Source of the DNA: CAVPGP01 sp963718065 | GTDB lineage: Bacteria > Actinomycetota > Thermoleophilia > Gaiellales > Gaiellaceae | Reading direction: 5' to 3' | DNA length: 64,000 nucleotides | Assembly (NCBI GenBank): GCA_963718065.1 | Contig: CAVQYE010000017.1 | Span: forward strand, 62,001-126,000 | Part shown: positions 34,896 to 43,144 of the stretch, piece by piece | Numbering within the stretch: the stretch's first letter is position 1 | Layout: each line of letters starts with the position of its first letter | The notes under the pieces: generated by a model | Seen by the model: the letters and a program-made list of their open reading frames with translations, nothing else | The model's database searches: none | What the model was told of the DNA's origin: nothing | Program-made: the position numbers and the translations under genes

Positions 34896-36008
34896 ATGAC
34901 TGAAATCGCAACCGAGCACCCGTCGCCGGTTCTTCCGTTCCACGACCCGTCGCGCCGCAGCCGGCTCATCAAGGTCGGGGCCTGGCTCGCAGGCATTGCG
35001 CTCGTGGTCGGCGCGCTGCAGCTGCTCGGCGTCGACGTGCGCGGCTGGCTGAGCGACCTCTGGGATGCGCTCACCGACATCGACATCCAGTACCTGATCG
35101 TGGGCTGGACGTTGCAGACGGTGCAGACGACCCTGACGGCGTTCGCCTGGTACGCGATCCTCCGCGCCGGGTTCCCTCGGAGTGTGCCGGGCTACCTTCA
35201 GGTGCTCGCCGCCTACGCCGCCGGCGTGGCGATGAACGGTGTCCTGCCGGCGAACATCGGCACGTTCGTGATGCTGTTGATGTTCGTCGCGCTGATTCCG
35301 ACGGCAACGTTCCCCGGTGTGGTGGGCGGAATGGTCGTGCAGAAGATCTTCTTCACCGTCGTCGGCACCTTTGTCTACGTGTACCTCTTCCTCTCGGTTG
35401 CGGGCTCTTTCGAGCTCGAGCTCAAGCTGCTGCACGACCATCCGGTGCTGGTGCCGGCGATCCTGGCCGGTGCAGCGTTGCTGATCGTGGTTCTCGTGCG
35501 GACGTTCTGGAGTCGCTTGAAGGGTCTGTGGGAGAAGGCGAAGGAGGGCGCCGTCATCCTCGCCCGTCCGCGTGACTATTTCCTCCAGGTCGCACTTCCC
35601 TCGCTGGGGGCGTGGCTGGCCAAGCTCGCGGTGATCGCCACCTTCCTCGCCGCGTACGCGATCCCCGTGACGTTCCACACGATCATGAGCGTGATCGGCG
35701 GCAACTCGCTTTCGAACACGTTCGCGGCGACGCCCGGCGGCGTGGGCGTGAACCAGGCGATCAACGCCGCTTCGCTCCGAGACGTCACGGACACGGCCAC
35801 GGCGACCGCCTACTCGCTCGGCCAGCAGCTTGCCATCACGGCGTGGAACATCGGCTTCGCGCTCGTCATGGTCGTCTGGGCCTTCGGGTGGGCGGGCGGG
35901 AAAACGCTCATGTCCCAGTCGTACGCGGACGCCAAGGTCAAGGTCGCCGAGCAGAAGGCGCAGCGCGCCGCGAAGAAGGACGAGAAGCGAGCATTGGAGG
36001 ACGCGTGA
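34896..36008 (+). CDS. lysylphosphatidylglycerol synthase-type flippase domain (UPF0104)
   Basis: 370 residues, about eight helices with PANIGTFVMLLMFV and the signature FAATPGGVGVNQAINAAS, then a Lys/Ala-rich cytoplasmic tail. Same superfamily as the protein at 26656. Its stop overlaps the start of the phosphodiesterase gene (GTGA), so the two are co-translated. A lipid-flipping role beside a phosphodiesterase with a membrane domain suggests cell-envelope polymer or lipid metabolism; that is inference. Confidence 0.87.
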   Translation: MTEIATEHPSPVLPFHDPSRRSRLIKVGAWLAGIALVVGALQLLGVDVRGWLSDLWDALTDIDIQYLIVGWTLQTVQTTLTAFAWYAILRAGFPRSVPGYLQVLAAYAAGVAMNGVLPANIGTFVMLLMFVALIPTATFPGVVGGMVVQKIFFTVVGTFVYVYLFLSVAGSFELELKLLHDHPVLVPAILAGAALLIVVLVRTFWSRLKGLWEKAKEGAVILARPRDYFLQVALPSLGAWLAKLAVIATFLAAYAIPVTFHTIMSVIGGNSLSNTFAATPGGVGVNQAINAASLRDVTDTATATAYSLGQQLAITAWNIGFALVMVVWAFGWAGGKTLMSQSYADAKVKVAEQKAQRAAKKDEKRALEDA

Positions 36009-38053
36009 CGACGCCGCTGACGGTGCCTGGCCCATACGGGGAGGCCGTCTCCTGGCATCCCGAGCGGCCGAAGCTCAAGCCGCTTCGCCTGCTGCTGTCA
36101 TGGGGCCTTACGGCCGCGTCGCTTTGGATAGCGGCGACGATCCTGCCCGGTGTCGACATCGAAGGCACCGGCGGGGCGCTCGCCGTGGCCGCCGTGGCCG
36201 CCGCCCTGAACGCGCTGCTCCCGCCCTTGCTTGCGGCGTTGCGCCTGCCGTTCATGCTCGCGTTCGGCTTCGTGCTCGTGCTGGTGCTCGACGCCCTGGT
36301 GCTCAAGTTCGCGTCGGATGTCCTGGACAACACCTTCACGGTGGACAGCTTCGGCTGGGCGCTGCTGGCCGCGCTCGTGGTCGCGGCCGCGAGCATCGTC
36401 CTCGAGGTGATCTTCGGGACGAACGACGACGACGCCTACACGCTGCGCGTCATCCAGCGAATCGCCCGCCGGCAGGGCGGCGCGTCTCGAACGGACGTCC
36501 CTGGGATCATCTTCCTCGAGATCGACGGGCTCGCGCTCCCCGTGCTTCGGAGGGCGATGCGGGACGGGAACGCACCGAACATGGCGCGCTGGCTCGCGGA
36601 AGGCACGCACCGGCTGACCGAGTGGGAGACCGACCTCTCGTCGCAGACCGGGGCGAGCCAGGCGGGGATCCTGCTCGGCTCGAACGACGACATTCCCGCG
36701 TTCCGGTGGGTGGACAAGCAGAGCGGGAAGCTCACGGCGTGCTCGGCTCCCGCCGACTGTGCGCGCATCGAGGCCGAGCGCGTCACGGGTATCGGCCTAC
36801 TCGTCGACGGCGGTTCGAGCCGCGGCAACCTGCTCTCGGGCGAGGCCGAGGAGGTGATCCTGACCGTCAGCCGCATGGAAGCCGAGAAGCGCGCGAATCC
36901 GGGGTATCGCGCGTTCTTCGCGAACGGATTCAACGTCACGCGTGCCCTCGTCCTGTTCGGCTGGGAGCTGATCCTGGAGTGGACGGCGGCGCTCCGCGCG
37001 AAGCGTCGCGACGTGCGGCCCAGGGGTCACCGCGGCGGCGCCTACCCGCTCATGCGCGCCGCGATGTGCGTGATCGTCCGCGACCTGATCGTCTACGGCG
37101 TCCTGACGGACATGATGCGCGGCCGGCCCGCCGTCTACGCGACGTTCTCGAGCTACGACGAGGTCGCGCACCACTCGGGGCTCGAACGGGTGGACACGCT
37201 GGAGGCGCTGCGGAAGCTCGACCAGCAGTTCGGCCGCATCGACCGCGCGCGCCGGTACGCACCGCGTCCCTACGAGGTCGTCGTGCTGTCCGACCACGGA
37301 CAGACCCAGGGAGCGACGTTCAAGCAGCGGAACGGCTACGGGCTCGACGAGCTGGTCGAGCGCTCGCTCGAGCACGGGACCGTCGGGCAGGTCGCCGACG
37401 GCGACGAGCAGCACTCGATGGTCGGGCTCGCCGTCGGCGAGGCGACCGGCCGGCCCGAGAAGAAGGAGGCCAAGCGCCCGAAGAACGACGTCTCGGACCG
37501 GGACGTCGTCGTGCTCGGCTCGGGAAACCTCGGTCTCATCTCGCTGCTCGAGGAGCCGCGAAGGCTCACGCTCGAAGAGATCGACGAGCGCCACCCGCGG
37601 CTGATCCCGGCACTCCGCGCGCACCCCCATGTCGGCTGGCTGCTCGTCGGCTCATCGGAGCGCGGCCCCGTCGTCCTCGGCCGCGCGGGCGCCCACTACC
37701 TCGCCGAGGCGAAAGTCGAGGGCGATGACCCGCTGGCGCCGTTTGCACCGAACGCGCCTCGGCACCTCCTGCGGACCAGTGGGTTCGCCCACGTGGCGGA
37801 CATCATGGTCGGCAGCTTCTACGACGCGGATCTCGAAGAGGGGTGTGCCTTCGAGGAGCTGATCTCGTTCCACGGCGGGATCGGCGGGCCTCAAACCCGG
37901 CCGTTCATCCTCAGCCCTGTCGATCTGCCGCTTCCCGACGACGACATCGTCGGGGCCGAGCAGGTGCATGGCGTGCTGACGGGCTGGCGGCGGCTGCTTC
38001 AGGGCGGCGGCCCGGGTACACCGGCCGCTGTCGCCGCAGCTGCCGAGCAATGA
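36005..38053 (+). CDS. alkaline-phosphatase-superfamily phosphodiesterase with N-terminal holin-like membrane domain
   Basis: 682 residues from GTG 36005. Residues about 25-145 hold four helices like the Phage_holin_4_2/PhdYeFM-type small membrane family (LLLSWGLTAASLWIAATILP and following). The C-terminal domain has metal and nucleophile motifs of type I phosphodiesterases: FLEIDGLA, SSQTGASQAGILLG (Thr nucleophile), SSYDEVAHHSG, VVLSDHGQTQG and a late His in ISFHGGIGG. It probably hydrolyses a phosphodiester at the membrane. Downstream gene overlaps by 4 bases. Confidence 0.87.
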   Translation: MTTPLTVPGPYGEAVSWHPERPKLKPLRLLLSWGLTAASLWIAATILPGVDIEGTGGALAVAAVAAALNALLPPLLAALRLPFMLAFGFVLVLVLDALVLKFASDVLDNTFTVDSFGWALLAALVVAAASIVLEVIFGTNDDDAYTLRVIQRIARRQGGASRTDVPGIIFLEIDGLALPVLRRAMRDGNAPNMARWLAEGTHRLTEWETDLSSQTGASQAGILLGSNDDIPAFRWVDKQSGKLTACSAPADCARIEAERVTGIGLLVDGGSSRGNLLSGEAEEVILTVSRMEAEKRANPGYRAFFANGFNVTRALVLFGWELILEWTAALRAKRRDVRPRGHRGGAYPLMRAAMCVIVRDLIVYGVLTDMMRGRPAVYATFSSYDEVAHHSGLERVDTLEALRKLDQQFGRIDRARRYAPRPYEVVVLSDHGQTQGATFKQRNGYGLDELVERSLEHGTVGQVADGDEQHSMVGLAVGEATGRPEKKEAKRPKNDVSDRDVVVLGSGNLGLISLLEEPRRLTLEEIDERHPRLIPALRAHPHVGWLLVGSSERGPVVLGRAGAHYLAEAKVEGDDPLAPFAPNAPRHLLRTSGFAHVADIMVGSFYDADLEEGCAFEELISFHGGIGGPQTRPFILSPVDLPLPDDDIVGAEQVHGVLTGWRRLLQGGGPGTPAAVAAAAEQ

Positions 38054-38877
38054 ATCTCCTCTGGTCGGCGATCGTCGTCGCCGTCACGGCCGCGCTTGCG
38101 GTGACGGCGATGCTGCTCGTCCGGCGGCATGCCCCCGAAGGCAGCCGCTTCGCCGACGGCGACCGCGCTGCGGGAGTCTTCGGTGTGCTGGCGACCGGAT
38201 TCTCCGTGCTGCTCGGGTTCGTCGTCTTCCTCGCCTTCGAGAGCTACGACCAGTCGAGAGCGGGGGCGGAGACGGAAGCGCTCGTGGTCTCGCAGCAGGT
38301 CGAGACCGCTCAGTTTCTGGGCACCCCTGTCGCCGGTGAGCTGACGGGCGAGCTGGTGTGCTACGGCCGGTCGGTCGTCCACCTCGAATGGCCGCGCCAG
38401 GAGTCGGGCGACCAGGGGGACACGATCAACCCATGGGGAGTTGAGCTCTTTCGGACCTTCAAGACCGTTCAGCCGCGGACGCCGAGCGAGGAGGCTGCCT
38501 ACGGAAAGTGGATCGACCAGACCTCGGACCGCGAAGCTGCCCGGATCGACCGGATCCACGGCGCCGTCGGCGTGGTCCCGTCGCCGCTGTGGCTGGTGCT
38601 GTTCCTGATCTCCGGCGTGGTCTTCGTGTTCATGCTGTTCTTCGCCGACCGAGGCGAGGGCGCGGCGACGCAGGCGGTGCTGATGGGGTCGGTCGCGATC
38701 GTCGTCGCCTCGATGCTGCTGCTGGTCGCGTTCCTCGACAGCCCCTTCCACAAGGGAGTCGGCGGCGTCCGGCCGGTCGCGATGGAGAGGACGCTGCGAA
38801 TCGTCGACCAGGCGCTGCAGGCCGTCGGCGCCAACGTGAGCATCCCCTGTGACGCCCGCGGGACGCCGGCGTCGTGA
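38050..38877 (+). CDS. DUF4239-type membrane protein
   Basis: 275 residues, overlapping genes on both sides (ATGA and GTGA). The N-terminal helix is followed by a second helix (VFGVLATGFSVLLGFVVFLA) and the block FESYDQSRAGAETEALVVSQ, a roughly 100-residue soluble region, then two helices (LWLVLFLISGVVFVFMLFFA and a second). This arrangement matches the DUF4239 family, distantly related to bestrophin-like channels. Function unknown. Confidence 0.8.
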   Translation: MNLLWSAIVVAVTAALAVTAMLLVRRHAPEGSRFADGDRAAGVFGVLATGFSVLLGFVVFLAFESYDQSRAGAETEALVVSQQVETAQFLGTPVAGELTGELVCYGRSVVHLEWPRQESGDQGDTINPWGVELFRTFKTVQPRTPSEEAAYGKWIDQTSDREAARIDRIHGAVGVVPSPLWLVLFLISGVVFVFMLFFADRGEGAATQAVLMGSVAIVVASMLLLVAFLDSPFHKGVGGVRPVAMERTLRIVDQALQAVGANVSIPCDARGTPAS

Positions 38878-39506
38878 CCGGCGGGCAACGGCGGGACTGG
38901 GTCGAGATCGGGGCCACGATCCTGCTCGCATGCGCGGCGGTCGCGACGGCGTGGAGCGGCTATCAGGCCACGCGCTGGAACGGTGAGCAAGCCAAGACGG
39001 CCGCCCGCGTGAACAAGATCCGGCTCGACGCCTCTCGCGCCGCGGACCTCGCGAATGCCCAGCAGCAGGTCGACGTGGCGACGTTCATGCAATGGGTGGA
39101 CTCGTATGCGCGCAGCGACACCCGGCTCGCGAACTTCTACCGCGCGCGTTTCCGCTCCGAGTTCAAGCCTGCGTTCGAAGCGTGGATCGCCACGAAGCCG
39201 CTCAAGACGGAGGGTGCCCCGCCGACGCCCTTCGCGATGCCGCAGTACCGGCTGGCGGCCAGGGCGGAAGCCGACCGGCTCGATCAGACCGCCGAGGAGC
39301 TTGCGGGTGAGATACGTCGGGACATCCAGCGGTCGTCCAACTACGTCCTCGGCGTCGTCCTCTTTGCGGTCGCGCTCTTCTTCGCGGGAATGAGCACCAA
39401 GCTCACCGGCCTCGGTTCACGCAGCGTGATGCTTGCGATCGGTTACGTCCTCTTCGTGGGCGCCGTCGTCTGGATCGCGACGTTCCCCGTGAACGTCGCG
39501 GTGTAG
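38874..39506 (+). CDS. hypothetical three-helix membrane protein, last gene of the overlapping operon
   Basis: 210 residues from GTG 38874. One N-terminal helix (EIGATILLACAAVATAWSGY, then QATRW), a coiled, soluble middle rich in Ala, Arg and Gln, and two C-terminal helices. The pattern of a helix, an ARVNKIRLDASRAADLANAQ helix and a helical pair recurs in unannotated actinobacterial proteins. Probably works with the DUF4239 protein whose stop it overlaps. Confidence 0.78.
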   Translation: MTGGQRRDWVEIGATILLACAAVATAWSGYQATRWNGEQAKTAARVNKIRLDASRAADLANAQQQVDVATFMQWVDSYARSDTRLANFYRARFRSEFKPAFEAWIATKPLKTEGAPPTPFAMPQYRLAARAEADRLDQTAEELAGEIRRDIQRSSNYVLGVVLFAVALFFAGMSTKLTGLGSRSVMLAIGYVLFVGAVVWIATFPVNVAV

Positions 39507-39507
39507 A

Positions 39508-40062
39508 TCAGCCCGTCTGGAGCTCTTTGCAGGAGCTCGCGTTGTCGAAGGCGTCCGCCAGCTCGCCCCCGGGATCAAGCTGTTTGAGCTCCGCCACGGT
39601 GGACGACAGCTGTGCGCTCATCGTCGAGACGGTTCCCGAGACGGTGGTCAGCGCCTGGAGAACCCCGCTACCGCCCGAGGCGTCGTCGACCGCCTTCTGG
39701 ATCGTCGAGACGTTCTCGTCGACGTTGTCGGCCAGCTTGTCGAGCGACTCCTTGGCCTGCTGCCCGGCCTGAGTGTCGGGCGCGCCCAGTCCCTTCACGT
39801 CGTCGACGAAGTCGCTCGTGGCGCCGCTGACGTCGTCGACCGCACTTCTCAGCGCGTCCTCGGACAGGTTGCCGCCCTTCAGCGAGTCGGTGGCGGACGT
39901 GACCGAGTTCTTCCAGGTCGTGATCGACGAGCAGACGTCGTCCGCCCACTTCTCGGCCGAGGAGCCGCCTTCGTCACTCCCGCCGCAGCCCGCCGCGAGG
40001 AAGACCGCCACCAGGCCGATGGCGACCAGCGGGCCGATCGCAACGAGCCGGCCGGCCCTCAT
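39508..40062 (-). CDS. lipoprotein of unknown function
   Basis: 184 residues from ATG 40062. Signal peptide with a lipobox at VFLAAGCGGSD, so acylated at the Cys and anchored outside the cytoplasm. The mature part is acidic and helical (EKWADDVCSSITTWKNSVTS, SAVDDVSGATSDFVDDVKGL) with two more cysteines near the ends of the domain. No family recognised beyond a general four-helix-like look. Confidence 0.82.
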   Translation of the reverse strand: MRAGRLVAIGPLVAIGLVAVFLAAGCGGSDEGGSSAEKWADDVCSSITTWKNSVTSATDSLKGGNLSEDALRSAVDDVSGATSDFVDDVKGLGAPDTQAGQQAKESLDKLADNVDENVSTIQKAVDDASGGSGVLQALTTVSGTVSTMSAQLSSTVAELKQLDPGGELADAFDNASSCKELQTG

Positions 40063-40135
40063 CGGGGAGACACCGGCTTGAATGACGCCGTCGCGCGAAC
40101 TGCGGTTTGGTTGTCGAACCGGCGGCACACGGCGC

Positions 40136-40429
40136 TCACAGGCCCAGGATCTGCTTCTTCTTCGCGTCGAACTCCTCCGGGCTGAGGATGCCCTGGTCGC
40201 GCAGCTCTGCCAGCTGCCCGAGCTCTGCCATGTACGCGGGCTGCTCTGCCTCGGCGGGCGCGGGCGCGGGCGCGGGCGCAGCCTCGACTGCCTGCTGCTC
40301 GCCCTGCGCGGCGTACTTGCTCTGCTGGCGCCGGGCAACCCGTCCCGAGACGGCAGTCGCGGTCCCGGCGACGACGGCCGTCCTCGCCGCTGCGCCGACC
40401 AGGCCGGGCCCTCTGCGTCGCATCATCAT
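40136..40429 (-). CDS. SHOCT-domain small protein, paralogue A
   Basis: 97 residues from ATG 40429, preceded by AGAGGAGAGA. The N-terminal AARTAVVAGTATAVSGRVAR is almost identical to the protein at 46946. A Gln/Ala/Pro linker follows, then the SHOCT tail LGQLAELRDQGILSPEEFDA. It is the last gene of a three-gene set (41294 to 40136) with a DUF6325 protein just upstream. Probably a small adaptor or oligomerisation protein. Confidence 0.82.
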   Translation of the reverse strand: MMMRRRGPGLVGAAARTAVVAGTATAVSGRVARRQQSKYAAQGEQQAVEAAPAPAPAPAEAEQPAYMAELGQLAELRDQGILSPEEFDAKKKQILGL

Positions 40430-40458
40430 TTGCGATCTCTCCTCTCTAGGCGTTCGAA

Positions 40459-40890
40459 CTAGGCGTTCGCCAGCACTGCTTCGCGCGCGGCCTGAACGAC
40501 CTCGTGCGGCAGCCGGTCGAAGTCGAGCAGGACGCCGCCGGCATCCCGCATCTTCTGCGCCACGTCGCGGGCCCACACGTTCTCCCACACGAGGAGCGCG
40601 GCCGACGAGTCCGGCTCGAGCTCCTCCCCGGCCGACATCAGGTCGTCCTCGTTGAAGAGGCCGTTCACCTCGACGCCGAGCTTCTCGAGGCCCGCGCGCA
40701 CTTCGGGATCGAGATCGGTGAGCTCGAAGGCGACGATCTCACCCGTGGCGCTCTTACCGACGAACGCGAGGTCGATGATCCGGATCGTGCCCGCCTCCAC
40801 GAGGTCGGCAAGTGCCGGCCCGATCTCGCCGCGGAACTCGTTCCCCGGGAAGGCAACGATCAGGTAGTCGACTGGCCCAAGCTCGTTCAT
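40459..40890 (-). CDS. DUF6325 family protein, paralogue A
   Basis: 143 residues, AAAGGAGA before ATG 40890. Pattern GPVDYLIVAFPGNEFRGEIG, then ALADLVEAGTIRIIDLAFVG, SSAALLVWENVWARDVAQ and a final helical block. The same family is found at 46497, again followed by a SHOCT protein. Some DUF6325/DUF1269-type proteins associate with membranes, but no activity is known. Co-transcribed with both neighbours (gaps of 14 and 29 bases). Confidence 0.85.
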   Translation of the reverse strand: MNELGPVDYLIVAFPGNEFRGEIGPALADLVEAGTIRIIDLAFVGKSATGEIVAFELTDLDPEVRAGLEKLGVEVNGLFNEDDLMSAGEELEPDSSAALLVWENVWARDVAQKMRDAGGVLLDFDRLPHEVVQAAREAVLANA

Positions 40891-40904
40891 GCCTGTCTCC
40901 TTTC

Positions 40905-41294
40905 CTACGCCAACGCCTTGGTCTTGATTGCATCGAACTCAGCCTGGTTGATTGCTCCGCTGTCGAGCAGCCCCTTGGCCCGTTCGATCTCAGCCGACGG
41001 ACCCTCGGAGGCCACGGAGCGCACGTAGCTGTCCATGTCCTGCTTGGCTGCCTGCGCCGCTTCGAGGTTGCGCTTCGCGATGTCGTCGCTGTTGACGATC
41101 AGGTAGGCGAAGACGCCGATGAACGGGACGAACAGCAGAAAGATGAGCCACAGCGTCTTCTTCGCACCGCTTGCGTCGCGCCGCCGGAACACATCGCCGA
41201 TCACGTGGAACAGCAGCACGAACCAGCTGATCCACAGGAAGAAGACGAGCATGGACCACAGCACGCCGAGAAACGGGTAGTCAGCTAGAAGCAT
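40905..41294 (-). CDS. PLDc_N membrane protein with SHOCT tail
   Basis: 129 residues; perfect AGGAGG before ATG 41294. Two helices form a phospholipase-D-N-terminal (PLDc_N) hairpin (SMLVFFLWISWFVLLFHVIG, then TLWLIFLLFVPFIGVFAYLI), a linker follows, then a SHOCT tail IERAKGLLDSGAINQAEFDA. First gene of the DUF6325/SHOCT operon. The hairpin resembles the 68-residue protein at 44802, which lacks the tail. Confidence 0.85.
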   Translation of the reverse strand: MLLADYPFLGVLWSMLVFFLWISWFVLLFHVIGDVFRRRDASGAKKTLWLIFLLFVPFIGVFAYLIVNSDDIAKRNLEAAQAAKQDMDSYVRSVASEGPSAEIERAKGLLDSGAINQAEFDAIKTKALA

Positions 41295-41423
41295 TCGTTG
41301 GCCTCCTGGGGAAAATGAGCGCAGACCTTCAGCGGTGTTGCCAGCCTCGCGGCGCCGGCCAAGCGGGTCATCATGCGGATCGGGTGATTCCGCTCCGAGC
41401 TCCGAGGGCCGCCCGGCCCGTCT

Positions 41424-41849
41424 CTACCGGGATTCGAGCCCCTCGAGCCGGCGGTCGAGGCCGTCGAGCCGGTCGAGGATCGTGCTCAGGTCGCGCAGCT
41501 CCTCCTCGCGCGCCTCACGACTCCGCTTCGCCACCAGGATCGACACCGTGACGCTCGTGAGCAGCGGTATCAGCGCGAGGCCGGTGAGCATCAGCACAGC
41601 GGCGACGACCCGGCCCGCGCCGGTCTCGGGAACGATGTCGCCGTAACCGACCGTGCTCACGGTCGTGACCGTGAACCAGAGTGCTCGCGGAAACGTCTCG
41701 AAGGCCGGGTCGATCAGCCGCTCGAGCACGGCTGCGGTGATCGCGAGCGTCGTCGCAACCGCCAGAATCAAGCCGAGCGCCTTGCGCAGCGTCAAGTTGA
41801 CCAGTAACTCGGTCACTCGCCGCTCGAACCGCGTGTCCATCGGGATCAT
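41424..41849 (-). CDS. two-helix potassium channel family protein
   Basis: 141 residues. Two helices flank a pore loop with the K+ selectivity filter TVGYGD (residues 66-71). A C-terminal coiled coil (REAREEELRDLSTILDRLDG) probably tetramerises the channel or gates it. No RCK or nucleotide-binding domain is attached, so gating must come from the coiled coil or a partner. Divergent from the PLD-like gene with very little space between. Confidence 0.92.
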   Translation of the reverse strand: MIPMDTRFERRVTELLVNLTLRKALGLILAVATTLAITAAVLERLIDPAFETFPRALWFTVTTVSTVGYGDIVPETGAGRVVAAVLMLTGLALIPLLTSVTVSILVAKRSREAREEELRDLSTILDRLDGLDRRLEGLESR

Positions 41850-41866
41850 TTCGGCGCGCGGCAGCG

Positions 41867-43144
41867 ATGCCCTACACGCGATTCACGGTCGCTGTCGCCC
41901 GTCAGCGGTATCGTGGCCGCGTGACCCAGGTCGACGTTTCGAACCAGAGCATCGTCACTCACGCGGAGCGATTGACGATGGCGCCGCAGGTGGGGCGCGG
42001 GGAGCTTGCGCTCGCGTTCGAGCGCAGCAGTGCGTCGTCGGCGGAGCTCCACGTCGAGGGCCGCAACTTCTATCCGCCGCTGCTCGCCGACATCGCGGCT
42101 GCATCGTCCTCGGTCCACATCAACCAGTTCGGCTTCCGTCCCGGCCTGGTGGGCGACCGGTTCGCGGCCGCGCTGATCGCCAAGGCCGAGGAGGGCGTTC
42201 CGGTGCGCCTCGTCGTGGATGGGCAGGGCTCCGGCCCCGAGAGCGGATCGCGGGAGTTCTACGAACGGCTGACCGGAGCGGGGATTCAGGTCTGCGTGAC
42301 CCGGGCGACGAAGCCTCGGGTGCCACGAGGTCCGTTGAATGCCGGCGGGGCCACCGGCTGGAACCTGCGTGGGCTCGGGCACATCGACCACCGCAAGCTC
42401 GTCGTGGTCGACGGGCGGATCGGCTGGGTCGGTGGAGCCGGAATCGAGGATCACTTCGAGAATGGCGCGTTTCACGATCTGTTCGTCCGCGTCGAAGGCC
42501 CCGTCGTCTCGCAGCTCCAGCTCGTGTTCGTTGCGAGCCTTCGCTGGCTCGGTGGCGAGTTTTCGACGAGCACGGTCCCGGAGCTGTTCCCGACGCTCGA
42601 CGACGGCTCCAGCCCTGTGCCTGCGGTCGTGCTCCACAATGCACCGGGCCGGTTCAGGCCGATCACGACGGAGATCGCAGCGCTCATCGACGGAGCCCGG
42701 GAGACGCTCGACATCGTGAATCCGTACGTCACCGATCGCGTGATGATCGGGCGGATCGTGAAGGCAGCGCGGCGCATTGGGCGCGTGCGGCTGTTCGTAC
42801 CCGCAAACCCGAACAACTGGGCCTGCGGAGCCGCCGAGGCGCACCACCACGGGCGACTCCTCGAGGCGGGCGTGCAGATCCTGGGCTATCCGAAGATGCT
42901 GCACGCGAAGGCGTTCGTCGCCGATGGCGAGCGGGTGCTCGTCGGAACCTGCAACCTCGAAGCGTGGAGCCTGAGGCGGTTCTTCGAGATCGACCTCGGC
43001 TTCGAGTCCACCGGTCTCGCGGCGCAGTTCGATGAGCGATTCTTCGCGCCGGCTGAGGAGGTCAGCTTGGGCCTGGAGGCGCCGTCGAGCTTGAAGGAAC
43101 GTGCGCGAGCAGCAGTGTTCGCGGCGATCTCGCCACTTCTCTAG
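41867..43144 (+). CDS. phospholipase D-like (cardiolipin-synthase-type) protein
   Basis: 425 residues with two HKD motifs: HIDHRKLVVVDGRIGWVGGA (about residue 170) and MLHAKAFVADGERVLVGTCN (about residue 345). This two-motif layout is that of cardiolipin synthases and related transphosphatidylases, but the N-terminal membrane hairpin of ClsA is missing. ATG 41867 leaves only 17 bases to the divergent channel gene; GTG 41921 is a plausible alternative. The stop overlaps the convergent DUF2252 gene by 4 bases. Confidence 0.88.
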   Translation: MPYTRFTVAVARQRYRGRVTQVDVSNQSIVTHAERLTMAPQVGRGELALAFERSSASSAELHVEGRNFYPPLLADIAAASSSVHINQFGFRPGLVGDRFAAALIAKAEEGVPVRLVVDGQGSGPESGSREFYERLTGAGIQVCVTRATKPRVPRGPLNAGGATGWNLRGLGHIDHRKLVVVDGRIGWVGGAGIEDHFENGAFHDLFVRVEGPVVSQLQLVFVASLRWLGGEFSTSTVPELFPTLDDGSSPVPAVVLHNAPGRFRPITTEIAALIDGARETLDIVNPYVTDRVMIGRIVKAARRIGRVRLFVPANPNNWACGAAEAHHHGRLLEAGVQILGYPKMLHAKAFVADGERVLVGTCNLEAWSLRRFFEIDLGFESTGLAAQFDERFFAPAEEVSLGLEAPSSLKERARAAVFAAISPLL

